A DNA stretch of 64,000 nucleotides from Sphaerosporella brunnea. Its lineage: Eukaryota > Ascomycota > Pezizomycetes > Pezizales > Pyronemataceae. The stretch lies in assembly GCA_008704415.1 (NCBI GenBank), contig VXIS01000111.1, forward strand, positions 62,001 to 126,000. The letters are read 5' to 3'. The notes under the pieces were generated by a model. The model made no database searches. It had not been told where the DNA came from and was given only the letters and a program-made list of their open reading frames with translations. This document shows positions 36,476 to 46,900 of the stretch, one piece after another (within the stretch, counting starts at the first letter, position 1; each line of letters starts with the position of its first letter). The translations under genes and the position numbers were made by a program.

Positions 36476-39400
36476 TCGTTGTCTTCGTCTAGCTTAGGAT
36501 TGACAGCTCTTGGAGTTACGGACACAGTTGTGGAGGAAACAGTACTGGAAGGAAAGCACCTTATTGTTTCTTGCACTCTGTCATTCAGCAATAAAACTGT
36601 TCGTACTCATGCGCTGATCGATTGTGGCGCAACTGGCATATCCTTTGTGGACGAAGACTTCGCTCACCATCACCAACTCCCCTTACGCTCCTTAAGAAAA
36701 CCCCGTGCCCTCGAAGTAATCGACGGCCGTCCAATCTCTTCCGGTGACATCACTCATCTGTCCGTCGCCCAATGTACCATCCAAGATCACCAAGAACAAC
36801 TCCCCATGTTTGTCACCAAATTAGGACACTACCCCATTGTACTCGAAATCCCGTGGCTCCAGCTCCACGACGTCGCGATCCGATTCAGCTCTCGGACTCT
36901 CACCTTCGGATCACAATACTGCCTGGCTCACTGCAACCCCGTACCAACAACCGTCTCAGCCCTTAGCGAAGAACCTCCAGAGGTCTTTCGGGAACCCATC
37001 ACAGCAGCGTCAGCAAAACTCCACATTGCCTCACTAAAAGCCTCCTCCTTCTGCCGATTGGCCAAGAAAAAGCACCTAGCCGTCTATTCTATATCCCTGT
37101 ACGAAATTAATAGGGCCCTTGAAAAGAAGTACGCCGAAGACGACAACGACCTACGCAAAATTGTCCCCGCCAAATTCCACGGCTATCTCCCTTTGTTCAA
37201 GGAGGCAATTGCAAATAGACTACCGCCGCATCGACCATATGACCATAAGATTCCTTTGAGAGAGGGCTTCGTTCCCCCATTTGGCCCTTTGTATTCCCTC
37301 TCCCGAGGGGAGCTGGAAGCCCTCAAGGCCTGGCTCGAAGAAAACTTGGAAAAGGGATTTATCCGCCGCTCGTCCTCGCCAGCCGCGTCGCCCATCCTGT
37401 TCGTCAAGAAAGCAGACGGGTTTCTACGGCTGTGTGTTGACTATCGAGGCCTGAACGAAGGAACTATCAAGAACAGGTACCCGTTACCTCTGATCCAGGA
37501 GACACTGATGCAGCTCTCCAAGGCAAAATACTTCACGACGTTGGACATCCGAGGAGCCTACAACCTGGTCCGCATGGCTGAAGGGGAAGAATGGAAGACC
37601 GCCTTCAGAACCCGCTACGGGCTTTTCGAATCCCTGGTCATGCCTTTTGGACTCACAAATGCCCCTGCCGACTTCCAAGCCTTCATGCACGACGTACTTC
37701 GACCGTTCCTCGACCGCTTTTGTACGGCCTACCTCAACGACATCTTGATCTGTTCAGAGACCATCGAAGAACACCGCGAGCATATCAAGCAGATCCTCGA
37801 TGCTCTCAGCAAAGCTGGGCTCCACCTCAAGCCGGAGAAATGCAAGTTCTATCAGATGGAGGTGAAGTACCTAGGCTTACTGGTCGGACGCAACGGCATC
37901 AAGATGGACCCCAGCAAAGTCCAAACAATCATGGAATGGGAAGCACCATCGAACCTCAAGAACGTTCAGGAATTCTTAGGATTTGCGAACTTCTATCGCC
38001 GGTTCATTCGCGACTATTCAAAGGTGGTTGCCCCACTCACCTCGCTGACCAAGAAAGACAATGGCCAACCCGTACCCTTTGTGTGGGGTACCGCGCAGCA
38101 AAACGCGTTCGATACCCTTAAAAAGGCTTTTACAACCGCCCCGATTCTCCGACACTTCGACTATGATCGTGAAGTTGTTGTCGAAACCGATGCATCAGAC
38201 TACGTCTCAGCCGGTGTCCTCTCCCAGTATGACGATCAGGGAACCCTCCACCCCGTCGCCTTCTTTTCCAAGAAACACTCCCCTGCCGAATGCAACTGTG
38301 AGATCTACGACAAGGAGTTGATGGCTATCGTTCGATGCTTCAAGGAATGGCGTCCCCACCTTGAAGGCTCTGCGTTCCCAGTTCAGGTTCTCACCGATCA
38401 CAAGAACCTAGAATATTTCATGACAACGAAACTGCTCAACCGTCGCCAGGCCCGCTGGTCCGAATTCCTGTCTCGCTTCAACTTCAAAATAGTCAATCGA
38501 CCCGGTGTCGCTGGTGGGAAACCCGACACCCTCACTAGGAGGTCTGGAGACCTCCCTAAAGAGGGGGATCAACGACTTTTGGCCAACCAACAGGCAGTCC
38601 TCAAACCGCAGAACCTGCCCGACAATTTACGTTTGATGGCGGAAAACCCACCCACCACCGGGCCGTCCTCCCTGGAAACCCTGTTTGACAAAGGGTACGA
38701 AGTGGATCCTTTCCCGCACCCAGTCCTAGAGATGCTGGCAAAAGGCACCCGAATCTCCAAAGACATTTCACTTGCCGACTGCTCTGAGCACCAAGGGAGG
38801 CTAATGTACCGCGGATGCTTCTACGTCCCAGATTACGCCCCCCTTCGGCTCCGACTCATTCAAGACCACCACGACCCTCCGACCATGGGACACCCGGGAC
38901 GTGCAAAGACCTTGGAACTCCTATCCCGACGCTACCACTGGACAAGTATGCGACACGACGTTGAGAGATTCGTACGCAATTGTCATACCTGCCGACGGAC
39001 GAAAGCAATAAGACACGTACCGTTCGCGACTCTGAAGCCTCTTCCTGTCCCACACCATCCTTGGCAAAGTGTCTCCGTTGATTTCGTCACTGGACTTCCT
39101 GTCTCGGAAGGCTACGACGCAATCTGCGCAGTAGTCTGCCGACTAACAAAACAACGCCACCTGATCCCCTGTCTTACAACCGTCGACGCAGAAGGATTCG
39201 CTCAGCTATTTATTGAAAACATCTTCAAGCACTATGGCCTCCCCGACGTTCTCATCTCCGACCGAGGCCCCCGATTCGTTGCTAACTTCTGGAAACACCT
39301 TGCTTCCTGTCTTGGGATTGAGACTGCTTCAAGCACCGCCTTCCACCCGCAGACCGATGGTCAGACAAAACGGATCAATGCCGTCACGGAGCAGTATCTC

Positions 39401-40129
39401 CGCGCCTACGTATCATACCTGCAGGATGATTGGAAGAAGTATCTCCCCCTGGCCGAATTCGCAGCCAATAACCAGGCTTCCGACACTACGTCACTGTCTC
39501 CTTTCTTCGCCGTCTATGGCCGTAACCCTAAGTGCTCCTTGGAGCTAGGCCTTCGGACCGACAACCCCGAACACGTTGACGCGCAGCTGGTGGCCGAGCG
39601 GATGTCACACATCCACGACGTTCTACGAGCCGAGATGAAGTACGCCCAAGCCAGATATACTGAAGCCGCCAATCGGTCCCGAGCCCCCGCCCCTGTATTC
39701 AAAGAGAACGACCTTGTCTGGTTGGATTCTAGGAACTTGCGCACGGAACGACCATCTAGGAAACTCGAAAACAAGCACCTGGGCCCTTACCGAGTGGTTC
39801 GAGCCGTCGGTACCCATGCCTATGAATTGGACATCCCCGACACCATGAAGAACCATCGCACCTTTCCGGTCCCGGCATCTTCCGACCCCCTCCCTGGACA
39901 GATCATTCCACCCCCTCTCCCTGTTGTTGTCGATGGCGAAAAAGAATGGTCCGTCGATGCCATTCTGGATTCCCGCTTGGTAAGGGGACGCCTCAAATAT
40001 CTGGAAAAGTGGACCGGCTACGACCCACCGGAATGGGAGGCGGCGGAAGGAATCAATGGCCTTGAAGCTATCAACCGCTTCCACGAATTGTACCCACACA
40101 TGCCCGGACCACTCCCAGACGACAGCTGA
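36422..40129 (+). CDS. pol: Chromovirus Pol (PR-RT-RNaseH-IN-chromodomain), open but catalytically damaged
   Basis: The frame has no AUG at its start and is best read as a Gag-Pol fusion by -1 slippage. Counting the codon at 36479 as 1: protease ALID48-C-G-A-T (usual DSGAT); RT with the first aspartate D356 in TTLDIRGAYN; RNase H with TDASD, DKELMAI, LTDHKNLEYF and GKPDTLTRR; an HHCC integrase zinc finger (MGHPGR...CHTCRR); integrase core D868 and D928; and a C-terminal chromodomain (ILDSRLVRGRLKYLEKWTGYDPPEWE). Two catalytic residues are changed. The RT YLDD box is YLND (AAC at 37736), and the D-D-35-E glutamate is K964 (AAA at 39368). A 12-bp in-frame deletion near 39870 removes most of the conserved SLLxP motif. 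The copy is probably dead despite its intact frame. Confidence 0.93.
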   Translation, partial: GKRLDQPHIDGYAAGHPISLSSSSLGLTALGVTDTVVEETVLEGKHLIVSCTLSFSNKTVRTHALIDCGATGISFVDEDFAHHHQLPLRSLRKPRALEVIDGRPISSGDITHLSVAQCTIQDHQEQLPMFVTKLGHYPIVLEIPWLQLHDVAIRFSSRTLTFGSQYCLAHCNPVPTTVSALSEEPPEVFREPITAASAKLHIASLKASSFCRLAKKKHLAVYSISLYEINRALEKKYAEDDNDLRKIVPAKFHGYLPLFKEAIANRLPPHRPYDHKIPLREGFVPPFGPLYSLSRGELEALKAWLEENLEKGFIRRSSSPAASPILFVKKADGFLRLCVDYRGLNEGTIKNRYPLPLIQETLMQLSKAKYFTTLDIRGAYNLVRMAEGEEWKTAFRTRYGLFESLVMPFGLTNAPADFQAFMHDVLRPFLDRFCTAYLNDILICSETIEEHREHIKQILDALSKAGLHLKPEKCKFYQMEVKYLGLLVGRNGIKMDPSKVQTIMEWEAPSNLKNVQEFLGFANFYRRFIRDYSKVVAPLTSLTKKDNGQPVPFVWGTAQQNAFDTLKKAFTTAPILRHFDYDREVVVETDASDYVSAGVLSQYDDQGTLHPVAFFSKKHSPAECNCEIYDKELMAIVRCFKEWRPHLEGSAFPVQVLTDHKNLEYFMTTKLLNRRQARWSEFLSRFNFKIVNRPGVAGGKPDTLTRRSGDLPKEGDQRLLANQQAVLKPQNLPDNLRLMAENPPTTGPSSLETLFDKGYEVDPFPHPVLEMLAKGTRISKDISLADCSEHQGRLMYRGCFYVPDYAPLRLRLIQDHHDPPTMGHPGRAKTLELLSRRYHWTSMRHDVERFVRNCHTCRRTKAIRHVPFATLKPLPVPHHPWQSVSVDFVTGLPVSEGYDAICAVVCRLTKQRHLIPCLTTVDAEGFAQLFIENIFKHYGLPDVLISDRGPRFVANFWKHLASCLGIETASSTAFHPQTDGQTKRINAVTEQYLRAYVSYLQDDWKKYLPLAEFAANNQASDTTSLSPFFAVYGRNPKCSLELGLRTDNPEHVDAQLVAERMSHIHDVLRAEMKYAQARYTEAANRSRAPAPVFKENDLVWLDSRNLRTERPSRKLENKHLGPYRVVRAVGTHAYELDIPDTMKNHRTFPVPASSDPLPGQIIPPPLPVVVDGEKEWSVDAILDSRLVRGRLKYLEKWTGYDPPEWEAAEGINGLEAINRFHELYPHMPGPLPDDS

Positions 40130-40150
40130 AGCTTCGTCGGAGCTCAGCCA

Positions 40151-40164
40151 TAGGAGGGGGATAC
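40151..40164 (+). other. Polypurine tract before LTR2
   Basis: TAGGAGGGGGATAC lies directly before the TG of LTR2. The same tract precedes LTR3 (42390-42403). It marks the plus-strand primer site of the element. Confidence 0.85.
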
Positions 40165-40445
40165 TGTCACGGCTCAAGGTTAAGGGGTGGCTCGGCGCTA
40201 GGGTTAGGGTGTCACGTGATGCGTGGTCACGTGACGGGAAAGCATAAATAGCGAGGTTTCACTTGTTTTTGTTTCTTTTCTTCTTTTCTTCTTTACAGAA
40301 CGTCTTGTATAATAGCGAACCTAGTAACCTTGCACCACCTTGTCTTGTCTCGTCTTCTTCTTCCTCTTGTCCTTGTCCTCCTGCCTTTGGTCCTTGCCTC
40401 GAAAGCTACGTACCTTGGACGTTTCCTTGCGCCTGTCCCGTTACA
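40165..40445 (+). repeat. LTR2, shared central LTR (281 bp)
   Basis: Begins TGTCACGG and ends CCGTTACA. It is shorter than LTR1 and LTR3 through small deletions between the two TCACGTGA boxes and in the CT-rich tract. Its diagnostic variants mostly match LTR3, not LTR1. It serves as the 3' LTR of the complete element and the 5' LTR of the deleted one. Confidence 0.95.
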
Positions 40446-42368
40446 CTCTCCCAGTGTGACGATCAGGGAACCCTCCACCCCGTCGCCTTCTTTTCCAAGA
40501 AACACTCCCCTGCCGAATGCAACTATGAGATCTACGACAAGGAGTTGATGGCTATCGTTCGATGCTTCGAGGAATGGCGTCTCCACCTTGAAGGCTCTGC
40601 GTTCCCCTTCAAGGGTCTCACCGATCACAAGAACCTGGAATATTTCATGACAACAAAACTGCTCAACCGTCGCCAGGCCCGCTGGTCCGAATTCCTGTCT
40701 CGCTTCAACTTCAAAATAGTCTATCAACCCGGTGTCGCTGGTGGGAAACCCGACGCCCTGACTAGGAGGTCTGGAGACCTCCCTAAAGAGGGGGATAAAC
40801 GACTTTTGGCCAACCAACAGGCAGTCCTCAAACCGCAGAACCTGTCCGACAATCTACGTTTGATGGCGGAAAACCCACCCAGCACCGGGCCATCCTCCCT
40901 GGAAACCCTGTTTGACAAAGGGTACGAAGCGGATCCGTTCCCGCAACGAGTCCTAGAGATGCTGGCAAAACGCACCCAAATCTCTAAAGACATTTCACTT
41001 GCCGACTGCTCTGAGCACCAAGGGAGGCTAATGTACCGAGGATGCTTCTACGTCCCAGATTACGCCCCCCTTCAGCTCCGACTCACTCAAGACCACCACG
41101 ACCCTCCGACCATGGGACACCCGGGACGTGCAAAGATCTTGGAACTCCTATCCCGACGCTACTACTGGACAAGTATGCGACACGACGTTGAGAGATTCGT
41201 ACGCAATTGTCATACCTGCCGACGGACGAAAGCAACAAGACACGCACCGTTCGGGACTCTGAAGCCTCTTACTGTCCCACACCATCCTTGGCAAAGTGTC
41301 TCCGTCGACTTCGTCACTGGACTTCCTGTCTCGGAAGGCTACGACGCAATGGGCGCAGTAGTCTGCCGACTAACAAAACAACGCCACCTGATCCCCTGTC
41401 TTACAACCATCGACGCAGAAGGATTCGCTCAGCTATTTATTGAAAACGTCTTCAAGCACCATGGCCTCCCCGACGTTCTCATCTCCGACCGAGGCCCCCA
41501 GTTCGTTGCTAACTTCTGGAAACACCTTGCTTCCTGTCTTGGGATTGAGACTGCTCCAAGCACCGCCTTCCACCTGCAGACCGATGGTCAGACCGAACGG
41601 ATCAATGCCGTCACGGAGCAGTATCTCTGCGCCTACGTATCATACCTGCAGGACGATTGGAAGAAGTATCTCCCCCTGGCCAAATTCGCAGCCAATAACC
41701 AGGCTTCCGAGACTACGTCACTGTCTCCCTTCTACGCCGTCTATGGCCGTAACCCTAAGTGCTCCTTTGAGCTAGACATTTGGACCGACAACCCTGAACA
41801 GGTTGACGCGCAGCTGGTGGCCGAGCGGATGTCACACATCCACGACGTTCTACGAGCCGAGATGAAGTACGCCCAAACCAGATATACTGAAGCCGCCGAT
41901 CGGCCCTGAGCCCCCGCCCCTGGGTTCAAAGAGAACGACCTCGTCTGGCTGGACTCTAGGAACTTCCGCACGGAACGACCATCTAGGAAACTCGAAAACA
42001 AGCACCTGGGCCCTTACCGAGTGGTTCGAGCCGTCGGTACCCATGCCTATGAATTGGACATCCCCGACACCATGAAGAACCATCGCACCTTTCCAATCTC
42101 GCTCCTAAACCCGGCATCTTCCGACCCCCTCCCTGGACAGATCATTCCACACCCTCTCCCTGTTGTTGTCGATGGCGAAAAAGAATGGCCTGTCGATGCC
42201 ATTCTGGATTCCCGCTTGGTAAGGGGACGCCTCAAATATCTGGTAAAGTGAACCGGCTACAAGCCACCGGAATGGGAGGCGGCGGAAGGAATCAATGGCC
42301 TTGAAGCTATCGACCGCTTCCACGAATTGTACCCACACAAGCCTGGACCACTCCCAGATGACAGCTGA
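40446..42368 (+). pseudogene. 5'-deleted pol of the second chromovirus unit
   Basis: LTR2 is fused directly to the RNase H region: CTCTCCCAGT at 40446 corresponds to 38219 of the intact copy. Leader, gag, PR, RT and the start of RNase H are missing. The rest of RNase H, the HHCC finger, the integrase core and the chromodomain follow in one frame interrupted by two nonsense codons, TGA at 41907 (CGA in the other copy) and TGA at 42249 (TGG in the other copy). The integrase glutamate is intact (DGQTERIN), and so are the SLLNP motif and the KPDALTRR box. This truncated copy therefore keeps ancestral residues that the full-length copy has lost. Confidence 0.93.
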
Positions 42369-42403
42369 AGTTTCGTTGGAGCTCAGCCATAGGAGGGGGA
42401 TAC

Positions 42404-42698
42404 TGTCACGGCTCAAGGTTAAGGGGTGGCTCGGCGCTAGGGTTGGGGTGTCACGTGACGCGGCGCGACGCAGTCACGTGACGGGAAAGCATAAATGGCG
42501 AGGTTTCACTTGTTTTTGTTTCTTTTCTTCTTTTATTCTTTACAGAACGTCTTGTATAATAGCGAACCTAGTAACCTTGCACCACCTTGTCTTGTCTCGT
42601 CTTCTTCTTCCTCTTGTTCTTGTCCTTGTCCTCCTGCCTCCGGTCCTTGCCTCGAAAGCTACGTACCTTGGACGTTTCCTCGTGCCTGTCCCGTTACA
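42404..42698 (+). repeat. LTR3 of the composite element (295 bp)
   Basis: Intact TGTCAC...TTACA termini. It carries two TCACGTGA palindromes (42451-42458 and 42474-42481) around a GC-rich spacer, then a CATAAATG TATA-like box and a CT-rich tract. The telomere-like word is changed here to TAGGGTTGGGG. It is followed directly by the GTTTC duplication. Confidence 0.95.
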
Positions 42699-42703
42699 GT
42701 TTC

Positions 42704-43385
42704 TCTGGTGCTGCCTTTCAGGCGGACTTGCAGGAGTGAGTGCGTGGTGCTGGCTTTGGGCTGGGACCGGCAATAAATGGGTAATTCCTCTCATCACTCG
42801 ACGCCAGGTGCTCTCAAAAGTTGAGGTACTCAGATAACATTCAGTCATTCTAGGCGCGTACTTGGAACACTTCTAGTAATCAAAGACCGGAGTATCCACC
42901 CTGCACAGTAAGGTACACATTCCAGGACTACTTATCGGACCCGGGGTGTGTACGTGCACCTTCCAGGTGCGGCCAACGCAGTGTTCTCAGTAGCCAGCCC
43001 ACAATATTGGCAGCCTAAACAGCCATCCGCAGTTTTTGTTTAGCCCAGATCCACCCAACGCAGCTGGCCGGGCTTGCAGGCTGTTGACGACACTGGGCCA
43101 ACAGGACTGAGGTTGTTCACAACTCAACCAGTTAACCAACAGCACAGCTGCCGTTGGCAAAAATTGGTACAGTGCGTTGATGATGGCTAGGGTGGCTGCT
43201 CCAAGATGGTTCTACGATCAAGTAGAGGTGGTGATGAGTTAGCCGGCGCAAGGGGGTGAGACACGTTTTCCAATCTCAGGCTGGGTGGACCCCCAGCACA
43301 CACGGCATAAGCGTGGATGTATTTGGCGGACCAACAGCCCTCGGGCGTCTATTGCTATAGCAAAATGCGGCCAGATATATGTAGT
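42704..43385. other. No recognised gene
   Basis: Unique-looking DNA between the chromovirus and the solo LTR. No frame or repeat is supported. Confidence 0.4.
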
Positions 43386-43390
43386 ATGGC

Positions 43391-43902
43391 TGTAAGATTA
43401 TTGCACTTACTATGGTTTCTTTCTTACGTATTTCCTTACTAAGATATAAAACTATAAGGCAGTAACGATGGTATGATATCATTATTCTACGAGTTTCTTT
43501 TACTTTCTTCACTATGTTTTGTCCCCATATTCTAGCAGTTTCTAGCCCTTTCAATGTTACGTCACCTTGGAATCTTCTAGTTTCCACAAGGCAGACTTGT
43601 AGGTCTTCTAGACCACTCTTTCCTTGGTTACGAATTTGCCACCAGTTTATTATCACATGATGTACTCAGCATCGTTAGCTATAAAAGCTGCGAGCTTTGC
43701 CTACATTCATTCTCTCCTCTTCTTTCCTTACGGCCTTTCGAGCAATCCAGACTGTATCGACTATCTATCAATAAATGCTGAGTTGATCAGTGACCTGTTT
43801 TCGAGTATCCTCTTGGTATTTATCAAGTCTGACACACATAAGATTCTGATTTTATTTGCATCTATGAAATCGTGGATCTTATAAGCTCACGAAAAGGTTA
43901 CA
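43391..43902 (+). mobile_element. Solo LTR (512 bp) with perfect ATGGC target duplication
   Basis: Begins TGTAAGATTATTGCACTTAC and ends GAAAAGGTTACA. ATGGC flanks it exactly (43386-43390 and 43903-43907). It has the same length and almost the same sequence as the minus-strand copy at 28543-29054. The two different duplications show independent insertions. It is unrelated to the chromovirus LTRs. Confidence 0.9.
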
Positions 43903-43907
43903 ATGGC

Positions 43908-46900
43908 CGTGGGACCGGAAGTCAAAACTCCATCCAGGTAAGCCCACCAATCACGGCGATGGCGACACTAGACACAGGATGTTGAGCATTCCCTGGACGG
44001 CCGCTCAGCGGCCAAATACCAGCCAGCCGCATGTGGAAGCTTACACAGAGGCCGTGGCGTGCCGGTACAGGCCCGCTGAGTGGTGTCAGAGCGCGGCTGG
44101 AGTCTCACACAGCACACCTATATGGTGCTCAGCCCGCTTGCTTTATATACGCCAAGGTGAAGAATTGACAACAATTGTGGGTGAGCATATCTCAACCGGT
44201 TTGACGAACGGTGGCGGTATCACGGCAGTGGAGGCAATGGATTCAACCGATACCGGACATATACGACTGCCACTCCTCGGTCTGCACCACAGAAGATACC
44301 GGTATCAGGGTTGTGGGTAGACGAGGTACATTACGATATGCCAGCCAGTTGGCCAGCAGTAATTGCAACGACCATGGTAAGAATTCAGCGCGTTGAGGAC
44401 CTCGAGGATGTCTACTTCCACTTACCACGGCACCGAGTTCAACGCCCAGAAGCAATAGCGGCAGGGTCTGTAGACGGGTATGAGTCTTCCAGATGACTCA
44501 GCCTGGCATGAAAGGTGAATAGCGATATAGCCGTGCACGCAGTAGTGGCCAGAAAAGCCCTAGGAACGTCAATCTACCAGTTCAGTGGCGGTCCCAGGAG
44601 GAGACAGAGCCTTCCACCCCGCAAACTCTCAGCAAGGAAGGTGAAGGTGGCTATGTAGTTAACGCGTTCCGGAGCTACCCTTACATCAAGCCACGGATAG
44701 ATAACGGTATAGGGGGAGCGGATAACAGCGGGCGCTGCAGCTGGGGATTTTGGAGATCCCTTGAGCAGCAAATCACCAGCAGGGCCGGTGCCGTCAGCAG
44801 TCAGGTCGACAGGTTCAGCAGGCCTGGAAAACCTACTGCCAAAGCGAACGGCGGTCAGAGACATGCGACCGGGTAGCAGGAGAGGTGACGGAGGATGATA
44901 GCGGCGGAGAGTTCAGCCCTATACTTGAAGGCCGGATGGCAAAGGTTTCAACACGTTCTGTAGGCGCAATGCTACTGTTGATTGAAACCACGCCCTGATA
45001 GAGGACCTTGGTTTGTTCGATCACATTGTGTTTACATATATACACGAACAAGCAATACTACCGCTATGCTAGAAACCCTATTCTGAGGCCAGCGCTTTGA
45101 AGGTCCAAGAAATCAAGGAAATCTAGACAATGCGAACGAACAGGAATGCCGTATATTTATCAGACAACAGCAAAATAATTGAGATGTTCAGCCTTCGTCT
45201 CGTGTGGCGCTCCTCCATGTCCAACGCAACATCTTTCCACACCAGCATCGCTTTCCACACCAAAAAATCGAGGCAGCATCTCGCAGTTTACCGGACTCGC
45301 AGGAAGCCTTTGACTTGAATGCGATGTTGAGTGACCTTCAGTCACCACGCCCTGGAGAGCTGCATTCCTGGCAAAAGACGAGAAAATTGTTCAAAACTAC
45401 AGGGAGCTGCGCAACGTACTCGACGTCTGTGAACCGGGTCCCCTTTCATCAAGCGTCGCCAGCCGAACGCTAGCACCCAGAAAATTAGGGCATTCCTGCG
45501 ATGCCGCGGTGATGAATGGCTGGAGAAAGAACAAGGATTGCTTTGGTTCAGGACGATGGGCTTTGTTTTCACTCCATGTGGAGTGAATGTACGGGGGCGA
45601 TTCGTGTTGTGGTAGGTGTTGTCGCTTGCCATTGCGTGGGCTGCATGTGGGGTCACAGTTATGCATGCTATGCTCTCTCAGCGCCCGATGGCTGTATTTG
45701 ATCTCGTTTTGATCTCGTGCAAGGCAGGACAGATGAACACCGCGAGGGCTCCAGTTGAGCAGGCATGAAGAGCGTCATTAGATGTCGGGGTCGATAATAT
45801 CGTTGTTGGGCTGGCGCGTGCACACCTATTATTTCGTCCGAACTCACGCTGCTGCAATAAAATGTCAAGAGGTGCATCACGCTTGTCAGTTTTGCTGATG
45901 GCCACGAGTCAGAATGCAGTGAGTGCCCCCAGTCGTTGAATTTTATGACACCGGGCTCTGTCATCAGAAGATATGATGCCCGTCAGGTCAACTATCTGTA
46001 TGTTTCTGTGCCGCTTAAAAGGTGCAAAATCGATCACATTCGTGATCCCTTGCAAGACAGTCTTTCTCCTTCTCTACTCTCACAACTACCCCTTATCGCG
46101 CTCAGTCTACTTTCGCCACTGGCCATCCCCTGGGAACCCGGAGATCAATTTGAACAGAGCAAGCAGTCAAAAAATTTCCAACCCAAGTCAGAATGACGAA
46201 GCAGGATAAAGCTGGTAGAGTTTGGCGCGTTCAATCTGCACCCTTGCCAAATATTCTATGTTGTAAGGCTCATATACATCATTCATAATCTGTTAGAGCC
46301 GACCTTCTAGTCATGGACGCTAGCCGGCTCGAGTCAAATATCTCACGTCGGCTCGAGCTGGCTCATCACGAAGGGGCTCAGTGTCTGGTTCTTGTCCAAG
46401 CTTGTTGCTCGTGCTGGGCGCGATCTCAGGCCGCCAGACTCTGTGTCGTATTATGTCTGATGGACCCAAGTCTATTCACGTTACAGTTATTCAGTGTAAA
46501 GTCCTCGCCATCTGCATCATTCTAGTAGTCCACGAGCAGTTTTTAAGGTGCGTCTGTGAGTCAATAAATTTCTTCACCTTGAGCCGGGTTTGGTCGTCCT
46601 GAAGACAGGCTCCGCGGCTCATGTCATCACTTCGTGCGCATCATTACCGCCTTTCGACGGAACCAATGATGCCACTCCGGGTGGTCATTTGAATAGTTCC
46701 ATGTCGCGAACGTTTGCAGCGCAGGTCTGCCACCGCGGCTTTGTGTATAAGACGAGTGTGTGCCGCCAGCGACAGAAGGTTCATGTTTGGTTGCAAGCGG
46801 ATTTTCGGCTGTAACCTTTTTGTTCGAGGACGGCATGTTGAATAGCTGAGACGACCACCTGCAAAATTGGCCGATCGTCGTCTGATTGCCCTCGGGCAGT

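Larger units (their letters stand above)
34917..42698 (+). mobile_element. Composite Ty3/gypsy chromovirus: LTR-gag-pol-LTR-Δpol-LTR
   Basis: Three LTRs (34917-35211, 40165-40445, 42404-42698) enclose one full-length and one 5'-deleted internal region. The array is bounded by one 5-bp duplication, GTTTC (34912-34916 and 42699-42703). A polypurine tract (AGGAGGGGGA) precedes both downstream LTRs. No TGG-type primer-binding site follows LTR1 directly. By eye LTR1 differs from LTR3 at about 16 of 295 positions, while LTR2 shares most of LTR3's variants. The simplest reading is that one element inserted, and a deleted copy was later added by LTR-LTR recombination or by integration of a one-LTR circle. 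The pol order (PR-RT-RH-IN-chromodomain) identifies a chromovirus. Confidence 0.95.

Noticed and set aside
40263..40445. Start of the 548-codon frame running from LTR2 into the deleted pol
   Set aside because: The first part translates the CT-rich LTR tract; the pol similarity begins only at 40446.
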